Below are positions 33,988 through 42,900 of a stretch of DNA of 49,289 nucleotides, in pieces. The notes beneath the pieces are model-generated. The model was not told where the DNA came from, searched no databases, and worked only from the letters and a program-made list of their open reading frames with translations. Numbering within the stretch: position 1 is the first letter of the stretch; every line of letters starts with the position of its first letter. The position numbers were made by a program, and so were the translations under genes. The DNA is taken from contig DAHXNH010000082.1 in assembly GCA_027365485.1 (NCBI GenBank), positions 1 through 49,289 of the forward strand, read 5' to 3'. Origin of the DNA: Clostridiales bacterium (GTDB lineage: Bacteria; Bacillota; Sulfobacillia; Sulfobacillales; Sulfobacillaceae).

Positions 33988-34866
33988 ATGGTGATATCTG
34001 ATACGGCCGCATCGCGACCCCTAAAGGTGTCGACTGAGGTGACCCGATCTCATCGAATTCAGCTCAAATGGGCTCTTCATTTAGCTCTTTGGGTGCTGGC
34101 AGCGCTTGAGTTTTACCCGATGATTCTGGCAATTATTATGTCGCTCAAGACCAATACGCAATATTATATTCATCCATTTAGTCTAACCTTTCCGCTAGAT
34201 TTTGCGAATTACAGCCAATCTTTCGCTGTCATTTGGCATTACATGTTGAATAGTGTGGCGGTGGTGAGCATATCGTTGGCCGGAACGTTAATCGTTTCTA
34301 CGCTGGCAGGATTTGTCATTGGCCGATATCGATTTCCCGGCCGGGACGTGTTGTACTACATGCTCATCGCTCTGATGATGGTTCCTGGCGTGCTCACCAT
34401 GGTGCCAATGTTCGTGTTGATTAGCCGTTTCGGTATGGTCGACAGTTGGTGGGGGCTGGTCTTCCCTTATGTCGCTGGGGGAGAAATTTTCTCGATCTTT
34501 CTCTTGCGTCAATTTATGATGGGCATTCCGCAGGAATTGTTTGACGCGGCTCAAGCCGATGGAGCCAGTATGTGGCAAGAATTTTGGTATATTGCTCTGC
34601 CCGCGGTACGACCCATCATTGGCGTGATTGCAGTGAACCACGTCGTGGGATGGTGGAACGATTTGATTTGGCCGAGCATCGTGATTAGTAATCCCAAGTG
34701 GATGACCTTGATGCCTGGGCTCTATAGTTTTACAGGTCAAAACCAGACTAACGTGGGCCCGTTGATGGCAGGATACGTTATCGGAAGCGTGCCGTTGGTC
34801 CTGTTGTTTATCTTCACCAGCCGCCTTTTTGTGGAAGGGATGAATTCTGGAGCCTTTAAACTGTAG
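33988..34866 (+). CDS. ABC sugar transporter permease 2 (MalG/UgpE-type)
   Basis: This 292-residue protein has six helices and an EAA loop (LFDAAQADGASMWQEFWYI) at about 187-205 and the FxEGMxSGAFK-type C-terminus of MalG-like permeases (VEGMNSGAFKL). CGGAGGA lies before ATG 33988, only 16 bases after permease 1. It forms the translocation channel with permease 1. Confidence 0.9.
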   Translation: MVISDTAASRPLKVSTEVTRSHRIQLKWALHLALWVLAALEFYPMILAIIMSLKTNTQYYIHPFSLTFPLDFANYSQSFAVIWHYMLNSVAVVSISLAGTLIVSTLAGFVIGRYRFPGRDVLYYMLIALMMVPGVLTMVPMFVLISRFGMVDSWWGLVFPYVAGGEIFSIFLLRQFMMGIPQELFDAAQADGASMWQEFWYIALPAVRPIIGVIAVNHVVGWWNDLIWPSIVISNPKWMTLMPGLYSFTGQNQTNVGPLMAGYVIGSVPLVLLFIFTSRLFVEGMNSGAFKL

Positions 34867-35291
34867 GCGCTGATCGTGGAGTGCTGAGGCTCAGGCACAA
34901 GGAGACCTCTGGAGCGTTCGGGGGAAGAGCAATCACGAGCAAGCAGCGAGCCCTTGACAAAAAATCAAACAGAACAAAACACGAAAGGAAGTGATGTTTA
35001 TGCCGCACATCTCCGGCATCGGGCCGTGAGGGGAGGCACTTTGAGCCAGTAGGGCAAGTGTGGGTGTGAAGAGACCTTCGAGCGACAGCGTCAGGGATAG
35101 GGGGGTGGGAACGAGTCCGTGAAGGCTTTTAGCGGCAGGACCCGCCGACCACGGACAAAAGGCGTGTGGATGAAAACCCGAGAGGTTAGGGTTCGGGCCA
35201 AAGGGCATCGTGAGATCGAACGAGATAGCAGATTTTGTCGTGAACCGTGGCACACAATGGAGGATTTGATCTTTTCAAGGGAGGGTTTGGC
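34867..35291. other. 425-base spacer before the binding-protein gene
   Basis: Unusually long for the middle of an importer operon. It holds TTGACA at about 34954 without a matching -10 box, a nine-codon reading frame with a good ribosome binding site (35000-35029), and a GC-rich stretch with short inverted repeats. A second promoter or a leader-based control of the binding protein is possible. Confidence 0.4.
35000..35029 (+). CDS. Possible nine-residue leader peptide
   Basis: AAGGAAGTGAT lies just before ATG 35000. The frame reads MPHISGIGP and stops. It precedes the binding-protein gene by 260 bases. The ribosome binding site is better than many in this window, but so short a frame may be chance. 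Small leader frames can set expression of a following gene. Confidence 0.3.
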   Translation: MPHISGIGP

Positions 35292-36851
35292 ATGCAACCG
35301 GCAAACAAGACGAAAGCCAGTTGGAAAGTTCTGACCATGGGGATTGGAGCTGCCGCGTTGATGGCGCTGCCTGCTATGGGCTTTACCAGCAAGGCACCAG
35401 CGGCGACGACGTCCCAGATTGGGCTCAACTCGAAACAACATGTGACCATCACGTTACTGACGCCTAACTACTATCCGAGTACGAAACTGCATCCCAGAGT
35501 GGGAGCTCCGGTCGGTCAGGTAGCGATTAGCAGCATTATCGCTAACTATGAGAAACTTCATCCGAACGTCAGAGTTGTCGATATCACGCCGCCGCCCTGG
35601 GGGGCTCTGACCGAATGGGTGACCAGTCACGCCGCCGACCACTCCCTACCAGATATTTTGGAAAATGGTGCTGGCTATTTTACGGTGGACGAAGATTCCT
35701 CGGAATTGGTTGACTTGGCACCGTACTTGAACAAGAAAAACCCCTATAATTCTAGTGCCAAGACGTGGGCGTCGAGCTTTGTGCCGGGGCTTTTGGATGA
35801 GACTAATGCCAACTTTCTGGGACCAGAGTACGAAATCGCCACCGACTGGTATATCATTCACTCGCTATGGTATAACCAGACCATTCTGACCAAACTTCAT
35901 CTCAAAGCCCCGGGCACGGTGGCGCAATTGCTGGCCGATCTTAAGGTGATTAAGGCGAAAGATCCCTCGGTGATTCCCATCGAAGGTCAAAATGGTTATT
36001 TCATGTTGCCGTTGGATGGCACCGATGATCCTTGGTACTATAACGTGATGTACCCCATATTCAAGAAGATGTCGCCTCACGGGGGAACGGCAATCAACGC
36101 CGACCAGTTGGCCTATGCCTTTAAGAATGGTTGGCTTTCGTATCAGAAGAACCCTCGGTTAAAGTGGTTGACCCAGACCTTGTTTAACGACTTTCTGCCG
36201 TACACGGCATCCCGACAGGCTCTAGAGACCGCTGAGGAAAACTCTTCAGCGTCAGTCAGTTCGCCGACGTCGCCTTTTAACCAGTTTGTTCAAGGGAAGA
36301 TTGCCTTCTTGCCCGGAGCCGGTTATCTGACGCAGTATTTTTATGGCGGCGATGCGCTTCATCCGAGCTTCAAGCTCGGGGTCGAACGACTACCCACCTT
36401 GACCAAGGCGACGACCGCCTATGCGAACCCTGCGCAACAGCTATCTGGAGCGTCGGTCGGTGTGCCCTACTCAGTCACTCAAGAAGCTGTACGTCAGCAT
36501 GTGGAAAACTGGTCGGTGAACTTTTTGCAGTATCTGACCTCGGTCAAAAACGACCAGGACTTGGTTAATAACGGGTTTCGCTTCATCCCCGGGGTTCAGG
36601 GCGCAGCGCCGTCAAAAACGTCCCTGGCGTACAAACTGGCGACCTCCGGCCCGGTAAACTGGGGAGTGTATCCAGGCACGCCGGTCAATCCGCAAAGCGA
36701 TCCGTCGGGCACCGCGCAGAACAAAAGCTATTGGGAATACTTTGGCTTAGGCGAATTGGATTATGCCACCGTGGCGGCCAAGGTTGATGAAACCAACCTC
36801 GCTTGGGCCAATGAAGCCATTGCCCAGAATCACTACAAAAATCCTTACTAA
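35292..36851 (+). CDS. ABC transporter extracellular solute-binding protein (SBP family 1)
   Basis: This 519-residue protein has a signal peptide (VLTMGIGAAALMALPAMGF, residues 13-31) and a type 2 binding-protein body: VTITLLTPNYYP at the start of lobe 1, NYEKLHPNVRVVDITPPPWG, and IAFLPGAGYLTQYF in the second hinge region. ATG 35292 follows AAGGGAGGG and is preferred to an in-frame ATG at 35247. Gram-positive binding proteins are usually lipoproteins, but no lipobox Cys is visible in the signal region, so anchoring must be by another means or the signal stays uncleaved. It delivers the sugar to the two permeases encoded upstream. Confidence 0.87.
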   Translation: MQPANKTKASWKVLTMGIGAAALMALPAMGFTSKAPAATTSQIGLNSKQHVTITLLTPNYYPSTKLHPRVGAPVGQVAISSIIANYEKLHPNVRVVDITPPPWGALTEWVTSHAADHSLPDILENGAGYFTVDEDSSELVDLAPYLNKKNPYNSSAKTWASSFVPGLLDETNANFLGPEYEIATDWYIIHSLWYNQTILTKLHLKAPGTVAQLLADLKVIKAKDPSVIPIEGQNGYFMLPLDGTDDPWYYNVMYPIFKKMSPHGGTAINADQLAYAFKNGWLSYQKNPRLKWLTQTLFNDFLPYTASRQALETAEENSSASVSSPTSPFNQFVQGKIAFLPGAGYLTQYFYGGDALHPSFKLGVERLPTLTKATTAYANPAQQLSGASVGVPYSVTQEAVRQHVENWSVNFLQYLTSVKNDQDLVNNGFRFIPGVQGAAPSKTSLAYKLATSGPVNWGVYPGTPVNPQSDPSGTAQNKSYWEYFGLGELDYATVAAKVDETNLAWANEAIAQNHYKNPY

Positions 36852-36860
36852 TCACGGTAG

Positions 36861-36893
36861 GCCAGCGGGAGGGGCAAAGCCTCTCCCGCTGGC
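36861..36893 (+). terminator. Intercistronic hairpin after the binding-protein gene
   Basis: GCCAGCGGGAG (36861-36871) and CTCCCGCTGGC (36883-36893) pair around 11 bases. Such a hairpin between binding-protein and downstream genes commonly stabilises or attenuates the message. No T-run follows. Confidence 0.6.
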
Positions 36894-36924
36894 TGATCCA
36901 TACAGGCAGACAGGAGTCGATTCC

Positions 36925-38370
36925 ATGTCCGATTCGCAACCGAACATCCTCTTGATTTTGACCGATCAGCAACGCCAGGATACTTTGGCTAAAGTTGCCT
37001 CCAATCCCTGGATTCAAACCCCAAGTCTAGACCGGTTAGCGGAGCGAGGGGTATGGTTCGAAGCCATGTATAGTGAAATGCCCGAATGCGTTCCCGCGCG
37101 TAGTGTAATCTTGACGGGCAAGATGGGCCACGTTACCGGAGTGATGGGCAACAATCGTCGGCTGGGCGGCGAGTCCCCTACGATTGCTCACGCGTTGTCA
37201 CAAGCCGGGTATCACACCCAGGCGATTGGAAAGATGCACTTTAGTCCAGTGCGAGCATCCCATGGATTTGCCGATTTGAGATTGGCCGAAGAGATTCCGA
37301 CGCAAATCGACGAGGATGACTATCTTTCCTTTTTGGTGGATTCCCCATATGCTCACGTGCTGGAACCCCACGGCATTCGCCACGAGTACTACTATATCCC
37401 GCAGGTGTCGCAACTCCCCGATGATCTTCACGCGACGACCTGGATTGGCCAAGAAACGGTTAAATTTCTTCAGCATCCGCCACAACCACCGTTTTTTCTC
37501 TATACGTCCTTTATTAAGCCCCATCCGCCTTTCGAGCCTACATTGCCCTATGCCTTCCGTTACGACCCAGCCCAGTTGCCTGATCCAGTCGATTGGAATT
37601 CAGCCGCCGATCCCGCAGGATTAGAACTGCTTCGAGCGCAGGACTATTCGAAGTGGATGGAGGCCACCGATCTCAACCTGGCCCATCTAATTAAGGCGGC
37701 GTATTACGCTTGTGTTACCCAAGTTGACGTACAAATTGGTCGGATTTTAGACGCCTTGGACCGATCTGGGCTCGCTCAAGAGACGCTGGTGATTTTTTCA
37801 TCGGACCATGGAGAACTGTTGGGAGACCATCATCATTTTGGCAAACGCTCATTTTACCACGGCAGTACCAGGGTGCCGCTCATTTTGTCTTGGCCGGGAA
37901 CGTTGCCGCAAGGTCAGGTGCGTCAGAGTGTCGTCGGTCATCAAGACTTTTACCAGGCGATGGCAGAGGCAGCAGGGCTCACCCAGGACTCGAGATTGCT
38001 GTCCATCGCCAAGACTGGCGAGAAGGATGAAGAATGCTGGTTGGTGGGTGAACTCTTCGAAGACGAACGGGCCATCTATATGGCCGTCGATCGTCGGTGG
38101 AAATACCTCTACAGCCCGAATGGGGGGCGGGAATGCTTGTTGGCGGTCGACGCCCAAGACCACGAAACCCAAGATTACCTAACGAGCCACCGCGACCAGG
38201 CGAACAGCATGCGAAAACGCCTTATCCAGTACTTTCAGCGAGAAGGCTACGCCCCGGCATTAGATTCCGACGGCGTCGACCTCTGTCATCTTCCGGCTAC
38301 GACGATGTCTTGGCCCAGAAATCGCCAATACCCGGTCTGGCAAAAAGGCGTCGTTCATCGAACGTCGTAG
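36925..38370 (+). CDS. Sulfatase 3 (Cys-type activation motif)
   Basis: This 481-residue sulfatase has TDQQRQDTL near residue 13 (metal Asp14) and the motif C55-V-P-A-R59 followed by SVILTGK, a textbook formylglycine motif. SSDHGELLGDHHHFGKR near residue 291 completes the metal and sulfate site. Cys-type sulfatases are matured by the formylglycine-generating enzyme or by anSME; neither gene is in the window. There is no signal peptide, so it probably acts in the cytosol on an imported sulfated sugar. ATG 36925 follows AGGAG. It is the last gene after the importer. Confidence 0.88.
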   Translation: MSDSQPNILLILTDQQRQDTLAKVASNPWIQTPSLDRLAERGVWFEAMYSEMPECVPARSVILTGKMGHVTGVMGNNRRLGGESPTIAHALSQAGYHTQAIGKMHFSPVRASHGFADLRLAEEIPTQIDEDDYLSFLVDSPYAHVLEPHGIRHEYYYIPQVSQLPDDLHATTWIGQETVKFLQHPPQPPFFLYTSFIKPHPPFEPTLPYAFRYDPAQLPDPVDWNSAADPAGLELLRAQDYSKWMEATDLNLAHLIKAAYYACVTQVDVQIGRILDALDRSGLAQETLVIFSSDHGELLGDHHHFGKRSFYHGSTRVPLILSWPGTLPQGQVRQSVVGHQDFYQAMAEAAGLTQDSRLLSIAKTGEKDEECWLVGELFEDERAIYMAVDRRWKYLYSPNGGRECLLAVDAQDHETQDYLTSHRDQANSMRKRLIQYFQREGYAPALDSDGVDLCHLPATTMSWPRNRQYPVWQKGVVHRTS

Positions 38371-38396
38371 TCGCCGCTCAGGTTTGATGCTGACCC

Positions 38397-38417
38397 GGCT
38401 CGGGCATGGGCCGAGCC
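38397..38417 (+). terminator. Hairpin after sulfatase 3
   Basis: GGCTCGG (38397-38403) pairs with CCGAGCC (38411-38417) around seven bases, 26 bases after the sulfatase 3 stop. Confidence 0.5.
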
Positions 38418-38522
38418 TTGAGGGAACCTCCCAGAAGGCATCGTCGAATTTGCCCCTTGCCCACCTGCCCCCTAAGACAATTCCTCCGCGAGCTGGGGGG
38501 ACAAGCGCCATGGTGAGCTTTT

Positions 38523-39503
38523 TTAAGGGATTTCCCGGTGGCCGCCTTGATCATGGGCCGAGTCGAGAAACAGCGCGCGCCATTCCGGCAGGCTATAGTG
38601 GTGATCCGGGCAAGCGCTGTGCGCTAACAGTTCGTTGACTCCCCATCGGTGCGCCCATCCGAATCGGCTCCAATAGATGGCGACCTCGGACACCGCCGGA
38701 CGATAGTCTTCGGCCAAAAGGAGCTTGGCTAAAATCCGATACAAGCCAGGGCGCAAATCACGCGCGGGGTCCAAACTGGCGTCGAAATCCCACAACGTGT
38801 CATTCCAAATTAAATCGGCGCGGGCGCCACCCAAGCGACCGTAAACGTCCAACTCCGGATGAATCACATACGACTCGGTCGGGGGCCACCAGAGGCGAAC
38901 GGACCAAAGACGATTGGCTAGAGCTTGGAGATCGTCTAGGACCGAATCGGGAACGCTCGACAATAGGGTGCCCAGAGGGTCTAGGGCATGGCTGGCACGG
39001 CGAATGGGATCGGGAATGACTCCTTGGCGTCGTATCTCTTCCCAGTAGGCGAGAATATAAGTCACTTGATCAATGCGCCGTTCTTGTTCGGGCGCCAAGG
39101 GCCCTTGATGGGGGCTGCATTCATCCAGGATCGAGGCAACATAGGGAGCGAATACCTGACTCCAGACGAAGGCAATGCGTTCATATTCTTGAAAGAAGTC
39201 CGAGGCTTGGTCGATTCCTTCGGGATCTCGGGAAAGAGCGTAGACGATGGTGTCTAGATTCACACCACTCTGCACTTGCAGACGTTCGGCTGGCACTACA
39301 TCGAAGCAGTAACGCAACCGATATCCCTGGGCCGTAGCCACGAGTTGCCAAGGGTAGGTCAAATCCTTCGCTGACGGAGAAATGACGGTCTCGACCGGTG
39401 GTTTGGCCAGGGTGGCGGCGAGCGAATCAACCTGGGAAAAATGATGATGCATGAACTGCATCATCCAACTGTGCTCTGATCGCATTAGACTATTTAACGA
39501 CAT
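38523..39503 (-). CDS. Unknown protein, possibly PD-(D/E)xK-like
   Basis: This 326-residue protein has no signal peptide and no clear membrane segment. I recognise no family. The C-terminal region RLGGARADLIWNDTLWDFD followed by LYRILAKLLLAEDY and VSEVAIYWSRFG resembles the strand-helix-strand pattern of PD-(D/E)xK-fold proteins, but the catalytic Lys is not evident. ATG 39503 is chosen because GGAGAGGA lies just before it. It converges on sulfatase 3 and appears monocistronic. Confidence 0.6.
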   Translation of the reverse strand: MSLNSLMRSEHSWMMQFMHHHFSQVDSLAATLAKPPVETVISPSAKDLTYPWQLVATAQGYRLRYCFDVVPAERLQVQSGVNLDTIVYALSRDPEGIDQASDFFQEYERIAFVWSQVFAPYVASILDECSPHQGPLAPEQERRIDQVTYILAYWEEIRRQGVIPDPIRRASHALDPLGTLLSSVPDSVLDDLQALANRLWSVRLWWPPTESYVIHPELDVYGRLGGARADLIWNDTLWDFDASLDPARDLRPGLYRILAKLLLAEDYRPAVSEVAIYWSRFGWAHRWGVNELLAHSACPDHHYSLPEWRALFLDSAHDQGGHREIP

Positions 39504-39864
39504 TCGAATCCTCTCCATGGCAGTCGATTATCGATCCTAAGACAGTTACCGGATCTTTATATAGGTAACGCTGTGCAGTTAAAAAAGGTTACACTACTCG
39601 CAAAAAACTGGCTCGACCACGAAAGCTCATCCGTCGAAGGCTTTGGTCGCTGCCAGACGTAAAGAGCGCAGATTCTGAAAGCTGAGTCGACCATTGGATC
39701 CATGCGGCCCAGGGATCGTGGTAACCCGGTGCCTATAGCAATTTCTGAGATGTTCATTTTCTCTGCCAGGGTGACTCGGGGATGACCCACTGGCCAGTGG
39801 TAAATGAATCTTACCTGTGACCCGCGGCCAACCCTTTAGGCCAGCATTGCGAGCACTTTGACGA
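39504..39864. other. Intergenic stretch, no gene seen
   Basis: About 360 bases between the unknown protein and the terminator of the large surface gene. The only frames have no ribosome binding site. No clear promoter was seen. Confidence 0.4.
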
Positions 39865-39922
39865 AGGGGGCAGAAAGAAGACGCGTCCGGGATGTCCCGG
39901 ACGCGTCTTCTTTCTGCCCCCT
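39865..39922. terminator. Perfect 27-bp hairpin downstream of the large surface-protein gene
   Basis: Both arms (39865-39891 and 39896-39922) are exact reverse complements over 27 bases with a four-base loop ATGT. The arms begin AGGGGGCAGAAAG. It lies 26 bases past the minus-strand stop. No long T-run follows, but the stem is exceptional. Confidence 0.7.
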
Positions 39923-39948
39923 CTAGAGAACCTCGCGGTTCCTAGTGG

Positions 39949-42900
39949 TTAGTAGTTAATTTGGACCTGTTGCGTGAGAGTGGATCCAGAAGGTCCAACA
40001 CCCGGTACTGTCAAGGTAATCATGGCCGTGCCAGACCCTGAATCGGGAGCGGTATAGTTAAACGATACGGCGCCATTGGATCCGGAGACGGAGGAAGGGG
40101 TGACCGTACCTTCACTGTTGGGGACGGAGGCGGTCACGGTTTGACCGGCTACAGCGTTGCCGGAACCATCATAGACCATCGCGGTAATTGCCTGCGATGC
40201 CCCGGGGCTTACGGTGTAAGACGACGGCCCGACCACGGCCATCCGGTAGGCGTCGAGAGAGGCTCCTGGTACATAACTACCGGCAGTTCCGTTGACGTAG
40301 TAGACCGTGACTTCGGTCTCCCCGGCAGGAATGGTGACGGTACTAATTGGAGCTCCGGTTTCGGTAAGCCGGAAGGAGCCGCCATTTTGGTCGGAGAGGG
40401 CGATGACTTGATTACCGGACGACGGCACTGGGTTGCCCGCCATATCGGTCGATTCCACCGTGAGGGCCACCGGCGTATTGGCGCTGACCGTCAGTTTGTT
40501 GTTGCCGTTAATTAACGTTCCGTTGGAGAAGAGGCCGACTCCGGTAGCCGTTCCGGCCTGTACAAAGATGCTGGCCTGACCGCTCACGGAGGTGCTGACA
40601 CCAGGCACCGAGGCTTGAAGCGTAGCGGAACCTTCCGTCCAGGCTTCCAAGGGAATGGTGGCCTGCCCGCTGCCGTTGAGGTTGAGGCTCATCGTGATGG
40701 TATTCGAAGCCCCTTGAGTCCAGCCCGCGGAATCGTTGGAACCCGAGGGCTGCATGCCGCTCAAACCCGCAGGGATGGTTAGTTGAACGGTCTGAGTGCC
40801 GGTCAGAGGGCCGCCGTATTGAGTGTTGAGCGTCACTGTGGCATCGACCGTATTGCCAGCCTGAGCGTAACCGGAAGACTGGAAATCAGGTCCCGCGGTT
40901 TCATCCTGCAACCCTATCCTAAGGCTGGATGCTACTTGCGCCGATACTTCCATGGCCGCTGATGGGGCGGTTTGCAAGGCGGCGTTGACTCCGGGCTGTT
41001 CAGGAACGGTAGCGTACAGCACCCAACTCGCTCCCTGGTAACCTTCAGCGGCCAACGTGACCGTGGCCTGGCCACTGCTGTTGGTGGTGACGGTCACCGG
41101 AGTGCTAGACGAGGTGACTGTGCCATTGACGGTGGCTTGGCCAAACGCCTCGTTGGTCGTTGTCGAACCCACGGCGTAAATCTCGACTTTGACGCCGCCT
41201 TCGTTAATCGGATTGCCGTAGGAATCCTCCAGTTGCAACGTATATTGCTCGGTAGGATTGGTCACCGGCACCGTGACCGTAGTGTTTGGACTGGTGAATG
41301 CCGCTCCCGACAGCGATCCTGCCGTCTCCGTAAAGGTGAGGGTTTGGGCAGGAAATGAATACTCGGCACCCGACACCGGAGCGATGGTCACGGTGTAGGT
41401 GCCGGCGTTGGCACCGTGGCCGCTGTCGGTCAGTGTGACCGCCGTAGGTGAACTGGTTAGCGATATTTCCGTCGAGGAACTGTCGGCTTGGCCGTTGACC
41501 AAGATATTACTGGCCGCAGTGGTAGTACCACTCTTCGTCACAATCACCGAGACCGGTGACGTGTAATTGACTGGGGCTCCGCCAGCATCTTCGGCTTGCA
41601 GATTCAACGTGATTCCTGCACCGCCTTCTTGGAAGCTATTCGCTGAGAGTGTTGCCTGCATTTGCGCGGGCACTCCGGCGACCACCGCCTGAATGGTATC
41701 CGTGGCCGGGGTTAGTCCCGGGCTCGTTGCAGTCACAGTAATCGGACCGGTTACCCCTTGTTCGCTAGAGACTTCAAAGGCTGCCGACATATTAGTGCTG
41801 CCAGCAGGCGTGGATGATCCGTTATAGGCCAAAGTGAGTTGACCATTGCTGCCGTCGACCAAGCTGGCTGCTCCTGAGACATTGACCGTGATACTGTCGG
41901 TTCCACTTAACATCGGATATCCGGCCTGATCTTCGGCGACGACGGCAATCGGAGAGGTAGTCGTGCCCTGAGTATTGGCGTCGAGATAGGTAGGAGCATC
42001 GACGATCTTCAGACTAGTGGCCACTTGCGGCGCACTCGTAATGGTTGTTGTGCTGTAGGTCGGCGCAGGCGCCATGGTCTGGTCGTTTGTGCTCGTCAGA
42101 TCACTAGGAGTCATGGCGATGGAGATGCCAGGCACAGCGACCTCGCCGACGTCAAAGGTGGCGGTCCCATTGGTGACGGTGATCGGGACTTCGCCATTGA
42201 CAGGGGTGAGAGTGGTGCCGTTTTGGCTGTAGGTGACTCCAGAGACGGTGTTTAGGTCAAAGGTTCCGTCAAAGTTGCCGACGGGATTGCCATTGGCGTC
42301 GACCACGTTTGCAGTGATGGTGTCACTGGATTCCCCATCGGCGATGACCGTCGACGAGGCCGGAGACAGACTTACCGCGGAAGCTTGGCCGTAGACGATG
42401 ACCTTGGCGGTGGCCGTGGTGCCATCCACTGAGGCCTCAACGGTGTAAGTCCCGGCCGCAGTGCCCACAAACGTAGCGGTGTCTCCGGTCCCTGAAACCA
42501 AGCCCGTGGAGGCATTGCTGCTGATGACCGACCAAGTCACGGTCGCACTGCTAGGCACGCCGCTGGCGGTAATCGCGTCAGCCACCCCGGTGGCCACACT
42601 CGCGTTGGCGACCGCCAAAGACGGAACCGCGGCGGGGGTGGGTACGGTAAAGGTCAGGGTCTTTTGGCGTGCGGCAGATAAATCGCCGGCACGATATTGA
42701 GCAGGGCCCAAGGACTCGACTAGTACCTGGTAGGAACCGGGTTTTAAGTTGGTCAGACTCAAAGAGCTTTTGGTTGAAAATGCCTGAGCAATTGTGCCAT
42801 TCACTACGAACTGGAAATATGGCGTTGCTATCGCGTCGACTACTTGAGCGGTAATCGTCGCAGTGCCATTAGTCGCGACGCCGTTCGCCGGGCCTTGAAC

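Noticed and set aside
34950-34985. TTGACA near 34954 as an internal operon promoter
   Set aside because: No acceptable -10 box at 16-18 bases; the downstream sequence is A/C-rich without TATAAT-like hexamers.
36763-36924. Upstream extension of sulfatase 3 to an in-frame start at 36763
   Set aside because: That would overlap the binding-protein gene by about 90 bases and include the intercistronic hairpin; AGGAG before 36925 gives the natural start at the metal-site strand.
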